Positions 16,560-25,342 are shown, counted from the stretch's first letter. The stretch: 46,869 nucleotides of DNA from Oscillatoriales cyanobacterium (GCA_004294385.1 REAP01000013.1:1-46869), one strand, 5' to 3'. Notes: generated by a model not told the origin, from the sequence alone. Translations and numbers: made by a program.

Positions 16560-17570
16560 ATGAACCTACAAACATCAACTAAAATTCAAACTCAAGTTAA
16601 GACTCTCGGAGATGCTGCTGCTGGCGCGATCGACAAGTATTTCCACAAAACTATAGCGCATGAAGCTGATGTTTTAAAAGACAAAGACGCAGAAGAACTT
16701 CACCAAATGCGTGTCGGATTGAGACGTTTGCGATCGGCTGTGACGGGTTTTGCTCCAGTTTTAGACTTCCCAAAACAGGCCCAACAGCACAAAATTGGTA
16801 AAGTGGGACGGATTCTGGGAACACTCAGGGATTTGGATGTGATGCTCGAAAGTCTCCAAAACCGATATTACCCAAATTTGCCTGCTGATGAACAGAAAAT
16901 TTTGGATCAAGTTTTGTTGAATTTGCTCAAACAGCGACGACGCGCTTTGAAAGGGGTGAGGGCGGTTTTGGAACACAAAAGTTACCAATTGCTCAAAAAG
17001 GCGATCGAGGATTGGTTGGAAAAACCGCAGTTTCGGGCGATATCGAATTTACCAATTGCTGAGGTTTTGCCAGATTTACTGTTACCTCAAATCAGCGAGT
17101 TTTTCCTACATCCGGCTTGGCTGCTGGGTACGGAATATCAGGATGGCCAAGTTAAAGTTTGTGATGATTTGAATGCTGAGGCTGTGGAACAAAAGTTAGC
17201 CGCAGAGGGAACTATTCTGCACGATTTGCGGAAGCAAGCTAAGAAAGTTCGCTATTTGATGAATCTGTTTGGAGATTTTTATGGCGAGACTTATGAAGCT
17301 TATGTCGAAGATGTGAAAGCTATTCAAGAATGTTTGGGTGATATTCAAGATAGTGAAGTTTTAGGGGAATACTTAACAGATTTTGTGGAGTGCGATCTGA
17401 AAAAAGAGTTGCCGAAATTGGCTGGTACTTTGGCAGAAAATCGCTACGCAGCTTGGGAAAAATGGCAGATTTTGCAGCGCAGGTATTTGAATGGGGAAAT
17501 TCGTCAAGATTTGCGATCGGTATTAATTCATCCTGTGCTTACAGATAACGCTAATATGAAAGCCTCTTGA
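16560..17570 (+). CDS. CHAD domain protein
   Basis: 336 residues from the chosen ATG. CHAD domains are alpha-helical, rich in conserved His and Lys/Arg, and in characterised members associate with inorganic polyphosphate. Signatures are HQMRVGLRRLRSAV near residue 43, LRDLDVML near 88, HDLRKQAKKVRYLMNLFG near 220 and ECLGDIQDSEVL near 256, covering both CHAD halves. No attached CYTH domain. A longer start (GTG 16479) is in frame, but the added 27 residues look unlike the family. No strong Shine-Dalgarno for either start. Confidence 0.85.
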   Translation: MNLQTSTKIQTQVKTLGDAAAGAIDKYFHKTIAHEADVLKDKDAEELHQMRVGLRRLRSAVTGFAPVLDFPKQAQQHKIGKVGRILGTLRDLDVMLESLQNRYYPNLPADEQKILDQVLLNLLKQRRRALKGVRAVLEHKSYQLLKKAIEDWLEKPQFRAISNLPIAEVLPDLLLPQISEFFLHPAWLLGTEYQDGQVKVCDDLNAEAVEQKLAAEGTILHDLRKQAKKVRYLMNLFGDFYGETYEAYVEDVKAIQECLGDIQDSEVLGEYLTDFVECDLKKELPKLAGTLAENRYAAWEKWQILQRRYLNGEIRQDLRSVLIHPVLTDNANMKAS

Positions 17571-17683
17571 CAATTATATTGACCAGTGATTGAGGAACTG
17601 TTAAAGTTCAGTTGTGGCGGGTAGAGTCTCCCGCCAGTCAAGATTTTGGTTAAAAGTAAACAGAGACTATAGTGAGGGGAAAT

Positions 17684-18775
17684 ATGATTAGCAAACTTAA
17701 CAAACCTCTGGAAATATGGATCAATGAAGATTTATTACTTCCTGATTTACGCCTAGTCCCACTGCTGATGCACCTCAGTCCACCAGAAACCGAGCCAGAG
17801 TTACAGTTTTGGAATTTGCTCAGGGATAAATTGCCAGAGTTAGTCAAGATTCACCGCTTCACAAACTTGGCAGATGCAGGCAAGATTGTCGTAATTCCAC
17901 ATTCTATTTCAAATTATTATCTTCTTAAAAAAGAACGCGAATTAAATAAATTCAGGCGCAAAGTTTTATCATCAAAACGAACTCTCGTTACCTTCTCAAA
18001 CGGCTTAGAATATAAGCCTTATCAAGGAGAACTATTTTTTTCATCGTCAACTTACAGCGATCAAAAAGAAAAAGCAATTCCTACACCCCAATGGATTTAC
18101 GACCTGGGGGAGAAGGTAAATATCCCAAAGCCATCAATTCCTACTGTCAGTTTTGTGGGAAATACTGAATATCCATCTCGACTAAATTCGATTATATTAC
18201 GTTATATTAAATTCTCAGATTCTATGGTTCACTGGATGGCCGGCAGCCTTTTTGTTAATCGTAATTTGAATTTGGGAAGGCGAATGTTGATTGCACGATT
18301 AGTTAGGAAAAAAATAATTAATGAAGTGCGAAAAGCGAAAAATATACAACCATTTTTGATTGAAAGAAAAGGAGGATTTTATAATCTCCCATTGGAAGAA
18401 AGAAAGTTCCAAAGAGCCGAGTATGTCGAAAGTATCGAGAATAATGCTTATATCTTGGCGATGAGGGGAGACGATAATGGGTGTTACCAACTCTGGGAAG
18501 TGATGTCAGCAGGGAGAATTCCGGTTTTGATTGATACTAATGGATTGTTACCGGAGTTGAAAGGGATGAAATGGCAAGATTTTTGCGTGATCGTTCCTTT
18601 TTCGGAAGTGCATCGGATTGGAGATTATATCCAAGCTTTTCACGATCAACTTTCGGATGACGATTTTGTTGAAGTCTGTCGGAAATCTCGCGCTGCTTTT
18701 GATCAGCTACTTCCTCACAATTTTGCGATCGGGATTTTGGAAAAAATTGCTAAAAGTACCAAAACTGTTAATTAG
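17684..18775 (+). CDS. exostosin-like (GT47) glycosyltransferase
   Basis: 363 residues. The C-terminal third holds the exostosin pattern: YILAMRGDDNGCYQLWEVMSAGRIPVLID followed by VPFSEV near residues 245-300. GT47 enzymes transfer sugars from nucleotide sugars in glycan chains; donor and acceptor are unknown here. No membrane segment, so probably cytoplasmic. ATG at 17684 is chosen for its GAGGGGAA site; a GTG 12 bases earlier overlaps that site. It stands apart from the glycan cluster at 29.7-40.6 kb and on the other strand. Confidence 0.75.
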   Translation: MISKLNKPLEIWINEDLLLPDLRLVPLLMHLSPPETEPELQFWNLLRDKLPELVKIHRFTNLADAGKIVVIPHSISNYYLLKKERELNKFRRKVLSSKRTLVTFSNGLEYKPYQGELFFSSSTYSDQKEKAIPTPQWIYDLGEKVNIPKPSIPTVSFVGNTEYPSRLNSIILRYIKFSDSMVHWMAGSLFVNRNLNLGRRMLIARLVRKKIINEVRKAKNIQPFLIERKGGFYNLPLEERKFQRAEYVESIENNAYILAMRGDDNGCYQLWEVMSAGRIPVLIDTNGLLPELKGMKWQDFCVIVPFSEVHRIGDYIQAFHDQLSDDDFVEVCRKSRAAFDQLLPHNFAIGILEKIAKSTKTVN

Positions 18776-18873
18776 GAAAATAATAATTAATTAGTTGAAG
18801 CCATAAGAAATCAAGTGCGATCGCACTTTGGGATAAAATCAAACAAAGGGCGATCTTTTTTTCCAATAACCTT

Positions 18874-19374
18874 TCAAGACTGTAACCACTTCATAAACTT
18901 ATTTGTGGCAGCACCAATAGACTGTCCAACTTGTTTTTTCAACCGCCACCTTTGAAAAGCCTCTTCATAATCTTCCCCTTGAGTTTGATAAACATTCCAA
19001 GCATTCAGCGACAATCCCAACCCCCAAGTTAGTAGAATGAAAAGTGACCAAGAAAGCTCATGGGATCCTCCTGCTAGATTTAGCAAAACTAAAAAAGTAT
19101 TGACGATAGCGTACTTCGTTACATTTTTTTGTAATTTGCGACGGCGATAATTATTAAAAGCCAGTTTTTGACTAGATTCCCCTCTATTGGCTAGCCATTG
19201 CTGTTCTGCTGCTGCAATATCTTGTTCGGAAATGCCCAATTCCGCTGCAATCTCGAACAACTGCACTCGCGAAAGTTCTCCGTTTTCTTCTTTTTGGGCG
19301 ATCGCAATTTGCAGAATAGCTTGAGCATCCTCTGAACCATAAACTTGACTTATTTGACTGTCATTAGTTGCCAT
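18874..19374 (-). CDS. 2TM-domain membrane protein
   Basis: 166 residues from ATG 19374. The N-terminal 60 residues form a soluble helical region (EDAQAILQIAIAQ, LFEIAAELGISEQDIAAAEQQW). Two close membrane segments follow (about 87-102 and 108-125), then a basic tail. This is the layout of the 2TM domain family, where the N-terminal region resembles the SHOCT-like or SirA-independent sensor tail; the role is unknown. A start 42 bases earlier is possible. Confidence 0.65.
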   Translation of the reverse strand: MATNDSQISQVYGSEDAQAILQIAIAQKEENGELSRVQLFEIAAELGISEQDIAAAEQQWLANRGESSQKLAFNNYRRRKLQKNVTKYAIVNTFLVLLNLAGGSHELSWSLFILLTWGLGLSLNAWNVYQTQGEDYEEAFQRWRLKKQVGQSIGAATNKFMKWLQS

Positions 19375-19472
19375 AACAAGTTTCCCATAATTTCCGACAT
19401 TATTTCTATGATACATATAACCGCAGTTAAATGCAGGTAGGAATAGGTGGCGGATTTCAACACCCTTTTAAG

Positions 19473-19624
19473 AACAGGCAAGATGCCTGTTCCACAATAA
19501 GTCTATTCTCTTGTGGAACAGGCAAGATGCCTGTTCCACAATAAGTCTATTCTCTTGTGGAACAGGCAAGATGCCTGTTCCACAATAAGTCTATTCTCTT
19601 GTGGAACAGGCATCTTGCCTGTTC
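19473..19624. repeat. 44-bp tandem hairpin array, three units plus a half
   Basis: Three identical 44-bp units (AACAGGCAAGATGCC, TGTTCCACAATAAG, TCTTGTGG) at 19473-19604 are followed by a closing arm AACAGGCATCTTGCCTGTTC at 19605-19624. Each unit contains an AGGCAAGATGCCT palindrome. Same family as 9082, 21255 and 24647. Confidence 0.9.
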
Positions 19625-19648
19625 AGGAAAAGGTAAAAAACACCAATC

Positions 19649-21229
19649 TTAACCCAAAGTATACATCCAGCCATCCCTCGCGCAAATCCTCACAATTCCA
19701 TCCCAAACTACAGGTGTCGCCTCAAAAGATAAACCTGGTTTAAATCTCCCTGATTCTTTTACCTTCAAACGGTAAAACTCGCCCCTAGCATTTTTCAAAG
19801 CATTCTTATCCCCAGACTTCGCTCGTTCCCACTTCAAATCAAACAAGTAAACACCATTATATCCCGCAGAGATCAACTTGTTACCATCAGTAAAAATCGG
19901 AGTTGAAATTGAAGCACCAATCTCTTTTTTAAAGACTATTACTGGAGTATCGTAAGACTGATTTCGCCAAGGTACAAAATTCTTTTTACCTGTGATCATA
20001 CCTTGAGAACCGATGTACAAATTACCATCGATCGCATTTGTCGCAAAAAGAGTCGGAAACCCCTCTGAATTATACTCATCATTCAACGCCACCGAACCGA
20101 TTATCCCACCTTCCCAGTCAGCGAGTCGGCGGTTTCCCGTGGGCAAAAACCATTCAACACTAGCACTAGAACCCGCATCCTTCTTAGGATTCAGCTTCAG
20201 CACTCCACCATTGCCTTGAATGTATTGTTTCTCGATCGCACAAAACAGCTTTCCCGATTTAGAAATTACCACACTACCATCCAAATCAGAACCGGTATAA
20301 AAATTCCAGACTATCTTTTTACTTTTAACATTGATACCATAAATATGACCAGATCCAGCAGCGATAAAGATTCGATCTTTGAATCTAGCTGGAGATGATT
20401 CTGCTACCAAATTTCCGCCATGCTTGCCGATATCTGCTGCTGCATAAAGTTGTACTTCTGACAAGATATTTGGCTGTTTAATTCCTTGTTTAATTTTTGC
20501 TTTGCTGGCGGAACTATTGATAAAATAGCCGATCGCATTTTCGCCCGCATTGAACAACACCCCATCTCCCAGATATATAGCGCTGCTATCGTTATCCTGG
20601 CTGTAGCTGGGCGTTCTCCTGATATCTAATTTCCAAAGTTCCTTACCAGTTCTAAAAGAGATTGCCCGAAAACTCGGCACAACATTTTTGCCACCACCAC
20701 CGCTGCGACTGCCTTGCAAAATCACGATTCTGTTTTCAGCGCTGGCTTTTTCATCGATGTAAATGGTCGATGAACCTTTAATTATATCATCAAATTCATA
20801 GCGCCAAATTTCTTTGTTGTTGCTCAGATCAATTTTTCTTAAATTGTGGTCAAAACCACCTATAATTAAGTAAGTCTTGCCTCTGTCTTTGGTGATTGTG
20901 GGCTGTCCAGTCCAACCGGCACCGCTCCAAATTTGCGATCGCCTTCCTAGAAAAGTCTGCCCACTTCCCAGTTCAAACTTATCGATCAACTTCAAACCTT
21001 TCGGAACACCTCTACCATAAAACCTGCGCTGGTCGTTCCCTAAAAAAGTTGGCACCAATAATTCTATTTCTGGGTCTATTTTTGCTATAATCTTGCTAAG
21101 ATTGGTTTTTAATAAAGCTTGATTTGAGGATTCAGATTGACACTGATTGAGAAGAGTAGGAGGAACTGCTGCACTCAGTAAAAATTGTAGAATTCGTTGA
21201 TTGAAGATTCTTCGAGATGATAAACTCAT
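19649..21229 (-). CDS. exported PQQ-type beta-propeller repeat protein
   Basis: 526 residues. Short hydrophobic N-terminus (ILQFLLSAAVPPTLL) suggests export; the following Cys30 could be lipidated, but the N-Q before it does not fit the lipobox well. From about residue 95 on it has blades of the quinoprotein type: GSGHIYGINVKSKKIVWNFYTGS, AAIDGNLYIGS and AYNGVYLFDLKWE, each ending G-x-[LV]-x-x-[LI]. No catalytic quinone-enzyme residues were recognised, so a binding or scaffold role is more likely than dehydrogenase activity. Monocistronic, bounded by hairpin repeats on both sides. Confidence 0.7.
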   Translation of the reverse strand: MSLSSRRIFNQRILQFLLSAAVPPTLLNQCQSESSNQALLKTNLSKIIAKIDPEIELLVPTFLGNDQRRFYGRGVPKGLKLIDKFELGSGQTFLGRRSQIWSGAGWTGQPTITKDRGKTYLIIGGFDHNLRKIDLSNNKEIWRYEFDDIIKGSSTIYIDEKASAENRIVILQGSRSGGGGKNVVPSFRAISFRTGKELWKLDIRRTPSYSQDNDSSAIYLGDGVLFNAGENAIGYFINSSASKAKIKQGIKQPNILSEVQLYAAADIGKHGGNLVAESSPARFKDRIFIAAGSGHIYGINVKSKKIVWNFYTGSDLDGSVVISKSGKLFCAIEKQYIQGNGGVLKLNPKKDAGSSASVEWFLPTGNRRLADWEGGIIGSVALNDEYNSEGFPTLFATNAIDGNLYIGSQGMITGKKNFVPWRNQSYDTPVIVFKKEIGASISTPIFTDGNKLISAGYNGVYLFDLKWERAKSGDKNALKNARGEFYRLKVKESGRFKPGLSFEATPVVWDGIVRICARDGWMYTLG

Positions 21230-21254
21230 GTTGGATATAAATTATTGATTATAA

Positions 21255-21467
21255 TTGAGATGTTGCATTATTGTCAGCAACAGGCTGTCCGGCCTGTTCC
21301 ACAAAGACTAAATTTTATTGTGGAACAGGCCGGACAGCCTGTTCATAGATGTTGCATTATTGTTAGCAACAGGCTGTCCGGCCTGTTCCACAAAGACTGA
21401 ATTTTATTGTGGAACAGGCCGGACAGCCTGTTCATAAAAGCTGATTGAGAATGGTGCAACATCTCAG
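21255..21467. repeat. hairpin element with internal 89-bp duplication
   Basis: Ends GAGATGTTGCATTATTG and its inverse GGTGCAACATCTCAG. The interior contains two nearly identical 89-bp units (21258-21346, 21347-21435), each with arms CAGGCTGTCCGGCCTG and CAGGCCGGACAGCCTG. Member of the CTGAGATSTT family. The remaining bases to 21643 show a further CAACAGGCAAGATGACTGTTCC fragment and no gene. Confidence 0.8.
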
Positions 21468-21643
21468 TTATAACTGACATCTTAGGCCATGTCAGCAACA
21501 GGCAAGATGACTGTTCCACAACAATGATTAAAGATATCTAATATTAAAACATGATTGTCACCAACAACTCAATTAAAATATCTCGCGCTACACTACTAGA
21601 GAACTGATAAGCTTACTGAGTACGAGTTAAAGTATATTTGATT

Positions 21644-23710
21644 ATGGTTAACCGTCTTGCCCAATCCCAAAGCCTTTACCTGCGGAAACACAGCGAAAAC
21701 CCGATCGACTGGTGGCCCTGGTGCGATGAAGCCTTAGAAACGGCCCGGAGCGAAAATAAACCGATTTTCCTGTCAATCGGCTACTCTAGCTGCCACTGGT
21801 GTACAGTGATGGAAGGGGAGGCTTTTTCCGATCGCGCGATCGCCGAATACATGAAATCGCATTTTATTGCCATAAAGGTCGATCGGGAAGAACGCCCAGA
21901 CATCGACAGCATTTATATGCAAACCTTGCAAATGATGACCGGTCAAGGTGGTTGGCCACTCAACGTTTTTCTCACCCCCGACGACAAAGTTACCTTCTAC
22001 GGAGGCACTTATTTCCCCGTAGAACCGCGTTACGGAAGACCAGGATTTTTAGAAGTTTTGCAAGCAATTCGCCGCTTTTACGACACAGAAAAAGGCAAAT
22101 TAGAAACCTTCAAATCAGAGATTTTAGGAAACCTGCAACAAGCAGCAATACTGTCAGGAGTTACCGCAGAATTAAATAGCGAATTATTCCAAAAAGGCTT
22201 AGCAGCTAACACAGCAATTATTTCCAGTGGCAATCGAGCGCCTAGTTTCCCGATGATGCCCTATGCTGAGTTAGCACTGCGCGGAATACGCTTTGATTTT
22301 GACGAATCAGAATATGACGCTCAACAAGCCTGTACTCAGCGCGGATTAGACCTAGGATTAGGCGGTATTTACGACCATGTTGCCGGCGGATTTCATCGTT
22401 ACACAGTTGATGACACATGGACTGTCCCACACTTTGAGAAAATGCTCTATGACAACGGTCAAATTGTTGAGTATTTAGCGAATTTGTGGAGTGCAGGAAT
22501 TCAAGAACCGGCTTTTGAAACTGCGATCGCGGGGACAGTAGAATGGTTGAAGCGAGAAATGACCGCAACCACTGGCTATTTTTATGCTGCACAAGATGCT
22601 GACAGTTTTAACAATTCCGAGGAAGTTGAACCGGAAGAGGGAGTGTTTTATGTTTGGACTTATAGCGAACTGGAACAACTGTTGACGGCGGAGGAATTAG
22701 TAGAAATTCAAGCACAATTTACTGTTAGTCGCGCCGGAAATTTTGAAGGGAAAAATGTATTGCAGCGCCGCCATTACGAGAAGTTGAGTGAAACGGTAGA
22801 AACGGCTTTGGCGAAACTCTTTCAAGTTCGCTATGGCGGTAATCCCGATACTGTAAAAACCTTTCCCCCAGCCCGAAACAATCAGGAAGCTAAGAATGAT
22901 AGTTGGCCTGGGAGAATTCCGGCAGTTACTGATACTAAAATGATTGTAGCTTGGAATAGCTTGATGATTTCTGGTTTGGCTAGGGCTGCTGCGGTTTTTG
23001 GGAATTCGGAATATCTGGAATTGGCGGTAAAGGCTGCTAATTTTATTTTAGAGCATCAGTGGATTGATGGGCGGTTTCACCGATTGAATTATGATGGTCA
23101 AACGGCTGTGATGGCGCAGTCAGAAGATTATGCTTTGTTTGTGAAAGCATTGTTGGATTTGCATCAAGGGAGTTTGTCATTAGTTACAGGAAGTGACAAA
23201 TGGTTGCACAAAGCTGTGGAAGTTCAAACAGAGTTTGATGAGTTTTTGTGGAGTGTGGAACTTGGGGGATATTACAATACTGCGAAGGATGCTAGCGGTG
23301 ATTTGTTGGTGCGGGAACGCAGTTATACAGACAATGCTACTCCGGCGGCTAATGGAATTGCGATCGCCTCTTTGGTTCGTTTAGCGCTGTTGGATCAAAA
23401 TTTGGAATTTCTCGATCGCGCGGAACAGGGTTTACAAGCTTTCAGCAGTATTATGCAAGATGCTCCACAAGCTTGTCCGAGTCTGATTTCTGCCCTCGAT
23501 TGGTATCAGCATTCTACTTTGATTCGCACGACTCCTGAGCTAATTTCTGGGTTGATTTCGCAGTATTATCCGACTGCTGTTTTTCAGATTGAAGCTGATT
23601 TACCGGAAGGGGTTGTTGGGTTGATTTGTGAGTCTTTGACTTGTAAGGAACCGGCGAAAAGTCGTGAGCAATTTTTGGCAGAAATTGAGCAGAGTCAAAC
23701 GCGGGTTTAG
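21644..23710 (+). CDS. thioredoxin-domain DUF255 protein (YyaL/SSP411 family)
   Basis: 688 residues. N-terminal thioredoxin-like domain (about 1-160) with CHWC at 50-53 and the GGWPLNVFLTPD loop, then an (alpha/alpha)6-barrel like those of N-acylglucosamine epimerases (about 190-650; GGIYDHVAGGFHRY, HFEKMLYDN, RSYTDNATPAANG). The family is conserved from bacteria to man (SPATA20) with no settled activity. ATG at 21644 is chosen; a TTG six bases earlier is less likely. Cytosolic. No operon partner. Confidence 0.9.
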   Translation: MVNRLAQSQSLYLRKHSENPIDWWPWCDEALETARSENKPIFLSIGYSSCHWCTVMEGEAFSDRAIAEYMKSHFIAIKVDREERPDIDSIYMQTLQMMTGQGGWPLNVFLTPDDKVTFYGGTYFPVEPRYGRPGFLEVLQAIRRFYDTEKGKLETFKSEILGNLQQAAILSGVTAELNSELFQKGLAANTAIISSGNRAPSFPMMPYAELALRGIRFDFDESEYDAQQACTQRGLDLGLGGIYDHVAGGFHRYTVDDTWTVPHFEKMLYDNGQIVEYLANLWSAGIQEPAFETAIAGTVEWLKREMTATTGYFYAAQDADSFNNSEEVEPEEGVFYVWTYSELEQLLTAEELVEIQAQFTVSRAGNFEGKNVLQRRHYEKLSETVETALAKLFQVRYGGNPDTVKTFPPARNNQEAKNDSWPGRIPAVTDTKMIVAWNSLMISGLARAAAVFGNSEYLELAVKAANFILEHQWIDGRFHRLNYDGQTAVMAQSEDYALFVKALLDLHQGSLSLVTGSDKWLHKAVEVQTEFDEFLWSVELGGYYNTAKDASGDLLVRERSYTDNATPAANGIAIASLVRLALLDQNLEFLDRAEQGLQAFSSIMQDAPQACPSLISALDWYQHSTLIRTTPELISGLISQYYPTAVFQIEADLPEGVVGLICESLTCKEPAKSREQFLAEIEQSQTRV

Positions 23711-23733
23711 CGCTAATATTGTGTATATTATTG

Positions 23734-23847
23734 AACCGCGAAGGCGCGAAGGACGCGAAGGAAGAAGGAGAAAGAAGTATTTTGTAGGGTGCGTCGCTAT
23801 GAGATTATTGATCTTATTTGAATATCTGTGATGGCGACGCACCCTAC
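23734..23847. repeat. CGAAGG-type short repeats and GTAGGGTGCGTCG inverted repeat
   Basis: At 23734-23762 is AACCGCGAAGGCGCGAAGGACGCGAAGG, a common cyanobacterial intergenic repeat. At 23784-23847 is a 64-bp hairpin with ends GTAGGGTGCGTCG / CGACGCACCCTAC, the second member of the family at 10711. Confidence 0.8.
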
Positions 23848-23863
23848 GGTATTTTGTGAAGTC

Positions 23864-24076
23864 TTAATCTTCCAAAATCTCGACTAAATCTTCCATTGTT
23901 ACATCGAAGGCGCGGGCTATTTTGTAGACAGCAGAGAGATCGACTGTATTTAATGTATCGCGTTGAACGTAGCTTCTCACAGTGTTGTAGTTGACTCCAG
24001 ATCGATCGGCAACTTGCTTTAATGTCCAACCCTTTTGGTCAGCTAGTTCTCGAATCCGCAGTCTCACGTATCCCAT
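23864..24076 (-). CDS. XRE-family small regulator, second of a tandem pair
   Basis: 70 residues, essentially only a Cro/CI-type helix-turn-helix: WTLKQVADRSGVNYNTVRSY (about 17-36), then helices ending in DLVEILED. It starts 10 bp after the stop of its near-identical neighbour; the two differ at 11 of 70 positions. Probably a DNA-binding dimer; target unknown. Likely translated from the same message as the upstream copy. Confidence 0.88.
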   Translation of the reverse strand: MGYVRLRIRELADQKGWTLKQVADRSGVNYNTVRSYVQRDTLNTVDLSAVYKIARAFDVTMEDLVEILED

Positions 24077-24086
24077 TTATACGCCC

Positions 24087-24299
24087 TCAATCTTCCAAAA
24101 TCTCGACCAAATCTTCTATTGTTACGTCGAAGGCGCGGGCAATTTTGTAGACAGCAGACAAATCGACTGTGTTCAAAGCATCCCGCCTCCCGTAGCTTTT
24201 TACCGTGTTGTAGTTGACTCCGGATCGATCGGCAACTTCTTTAAACGTCCAACCCCTCTTCTCGGCTAGTTCTCGAATCCGCAGTCTCACGTATCCCAT
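24087..24299 (-). CDS. XRE-family small regulator, first of a tandem pair
   Basis: 70 residues, same fold and length as the downstream copy, differing mainly in the first helix and in the recognition segment (VKSYGRRDA instead of VRSYVQRDT). The surrounding helix ends (DLSAVYKIARAFDV, EDLVEILED) are identical. Differences around the recognition helix mean the two could favour different operators. An imperfect palindrome lies 18 bp upstream. Confidence 0.88.
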   Translation of the reverse strand: MGYVRLRIRELAEKRGWTFKEVADRSGVNYNTVKSYGRRDALNTVDLSAVYKIARAFDVTIEDLVEILED

Positions 24300-24316
24300 T
24301 TTTTTGGTTGACTTCG

Positions 24317-24348
24317 GTGCATATATACCGGATAATATCTATGTACAC
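24317..24348. promoter_or_regulatory. imperfect palindrome upstream of the XRE pair
   Basis: GTGCATATA at the left and TATGTACAC at the right match as inverted half-sites at 7 of 9 positions across 32 bp. The AT-rich centre (read on the minus strand, TATTATCC) could be a -10 region. A plausible autoregulatory operator, not proven. Confidence 0.35.
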
Positions 24349-24356
24349 TAAAAACG

Positions 24357-24400
24357 ATCGCCCACCTAGCCTCGAAAACTTGAGGGCGATCGCCTTTTTT
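24357..24400. terminator. hairpin with T run between divergent units
   Basis: GATCGCCC at 24357-24364 pairs with GGGCGATC at 24384-24391, CCTC with GAGG inside it, followed by GCCTTTTTT. It has the form of an intrinsic terminator for plus-strand transcription, although no gene ends just before it on that strand. Confidence 0.5.
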
Positions 24401-24434
24401 ATCACACCCCGCAAACGCGGGGAAGGATTTCCCT

Positions 24435-24650
24435 ATGATACCAACATCTAAGCCAAAATTAAACTCTCAACCTTGGTGTATTGTGCGGCAATTGCCAAAT
24501 ATGCAGCGATTGGTGGTTGCTCGATTCCACCGCCGAGGCGATGCTGACGGATATATCCAGATTTTACGGCGGTTGTTACCGGCGACTAAACACGCGATCG
24601 TTTTTGATACGACTGGGGCTGAAAAATTGCCAGAAGTGCGATCGATCTGA
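24435..24650 (+). CDS. hypothetical small protein, 71 residues
   Basis: WCIVRQLPNMQRLVVARFHRRGDADGYIQILRRLLPATKHAIVFD is a compact mixed alpha/beta unit resembling small proteins common in cyanobacteria; function unknown. GAAGG stands eight bases before the ATG. Its TGA stop at 24648-24650 is part of the terminal repeat (CTGAGATGTTGC) of the hairpin element beginning at 24647, so the original C-terminus may have been replaced. Confidence 0.55.
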   Translation: MIPTSKPKLNSQPWCIVRQLPNMQRLVVARFHRRGDADGYIQILRRLLPATKHAIVFDTTGAEKLPEVRSI

Positions 24651-24769
24651 GATGTTGCACCATTGTGAATAATGGGCAAGATGCCCGTTCTACAAAAGAT
24701 AAATTTTCTTGTGGAACAGGCATCTTGCCTGTTCCTAAACAAGTAATTAAGAATAGTATAAGATATCAG
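24647..24769. repeat. GGCAAGATGCC hairpin element, 123 bp
   Basis: Ends CTGAGATGTTGCACCATT / AATAGTATAAGATATCAG are inverted copies with mismatches. The interior holds GGGCAAGATGCCCGTTC and GAACAGGCATCTTGCC. Uninterrupted member of the family at 9082. Confidence 0.75.
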
Positions 24770-24839
24770 GCCACTCCTTTATCAAATTTATTTGGCAACT
24801 AATAAGCTACAATTCGCTTTACAAAAGAGGTATCTAAAA

Positions 24840-25106
24840 ATGAATTTCACAATTAAAATGCTGGATGTTGTTACATTACTAGAAAATTTACCAGAACTGG
24901 GTTTATATCGCGGTCAAGTGGGAACAGTAGTTGATGAATATGATACAGAATTTGTTGAAGTTGAGTTTAGCGATTTACAAGGTCGTACCTACGCACTAGA
25001 AGCCCTTAACAAATCACAGTTAATGATTTTGCATCATAGTCCGATCGCAGAAACAAGATGGCTAAAAACTCAGCCTTCACTACAACAAGTGGTTGTAAAT
25101 TCCTAA
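24840..25106 (+). CDS. DUF4926 domain protein
   Basis: 88 residues from the ATG at 24840, which has an AGAGG site ten bases ahead. The first 62 residues (LDVVTLLENLPELGLYRGQVGTVVDEYDTEFVEVEFSDLQGRTYALEAL) match the DUF4926 pattern, a small SH3-like barrel of unknown function, often beside toxin-like or peptide genes. No such partner is seen here. The 20-residue tail is polar. Confidence 0.75.
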   Translation: MNFTIKMLDVVTLLENLPELGLYRGQVGTVVDEYDTEFVEVEFSDLQGRTYALEALNKSQLMILHHSPIAETRWLKTQPSLQQVVVNS

Positions 25107-25183
25107 TGATCCCCGTTCAACTAACAATTAGCCCTTAGCAACTAGCAACATAAGCAGTATTTATATAAATTTTTAACAATTTA

Positions 25184-25212
25184 TTTACAATTACTACCAA
25201 TTCAGAAATAAT
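25184..25212 (+). promoter_or_regulatory. possible sigma-70-type promoter for dxs
   Basis: TTTACA and AATAAT separated by 17 bp, about 130 bp before the dxs start, in an AT-rich stretch with no coding. Match to consensus is moderate. Confidence 0.3.
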
Positions 25213-25304
25213 AATATTGTTACACCTCACTGTTTTTTGCAAATAACCGTTAAACTATTCTAACTGCACGTCTTAAGCGTTGCAGGCTCAACCTATAGCT
25301 GTTA

Positions 25305-25328
25305 AGGATTCGTCCTGATTCACAGGAG
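25305..25328 (+). promoter_or_regulatory. two mutually exclusive hairpins at the dxs ribosome site
   Basis: AGGA-TTCG-TCCT (25305-25316) and TCCTG-ATTCA-CAGGA (25313-25327) share the TCCT segment. The second would hide the Shine-Dalgarno AGGAG at 25324-25328. Stems are only four and five pairs, so the effect may be weak. Confidence 0.3.
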
Positions 25329-25342
25329 CAAGATTTTAAAAT

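Noticed and set aside
19473..19624. Regular direct repeats that could look like a CRISPR array
   Set aside because: Units are contiguous 44-mers without variable spacers, each is a hairpin of a dispersed repeat family, and no cas gene is near.
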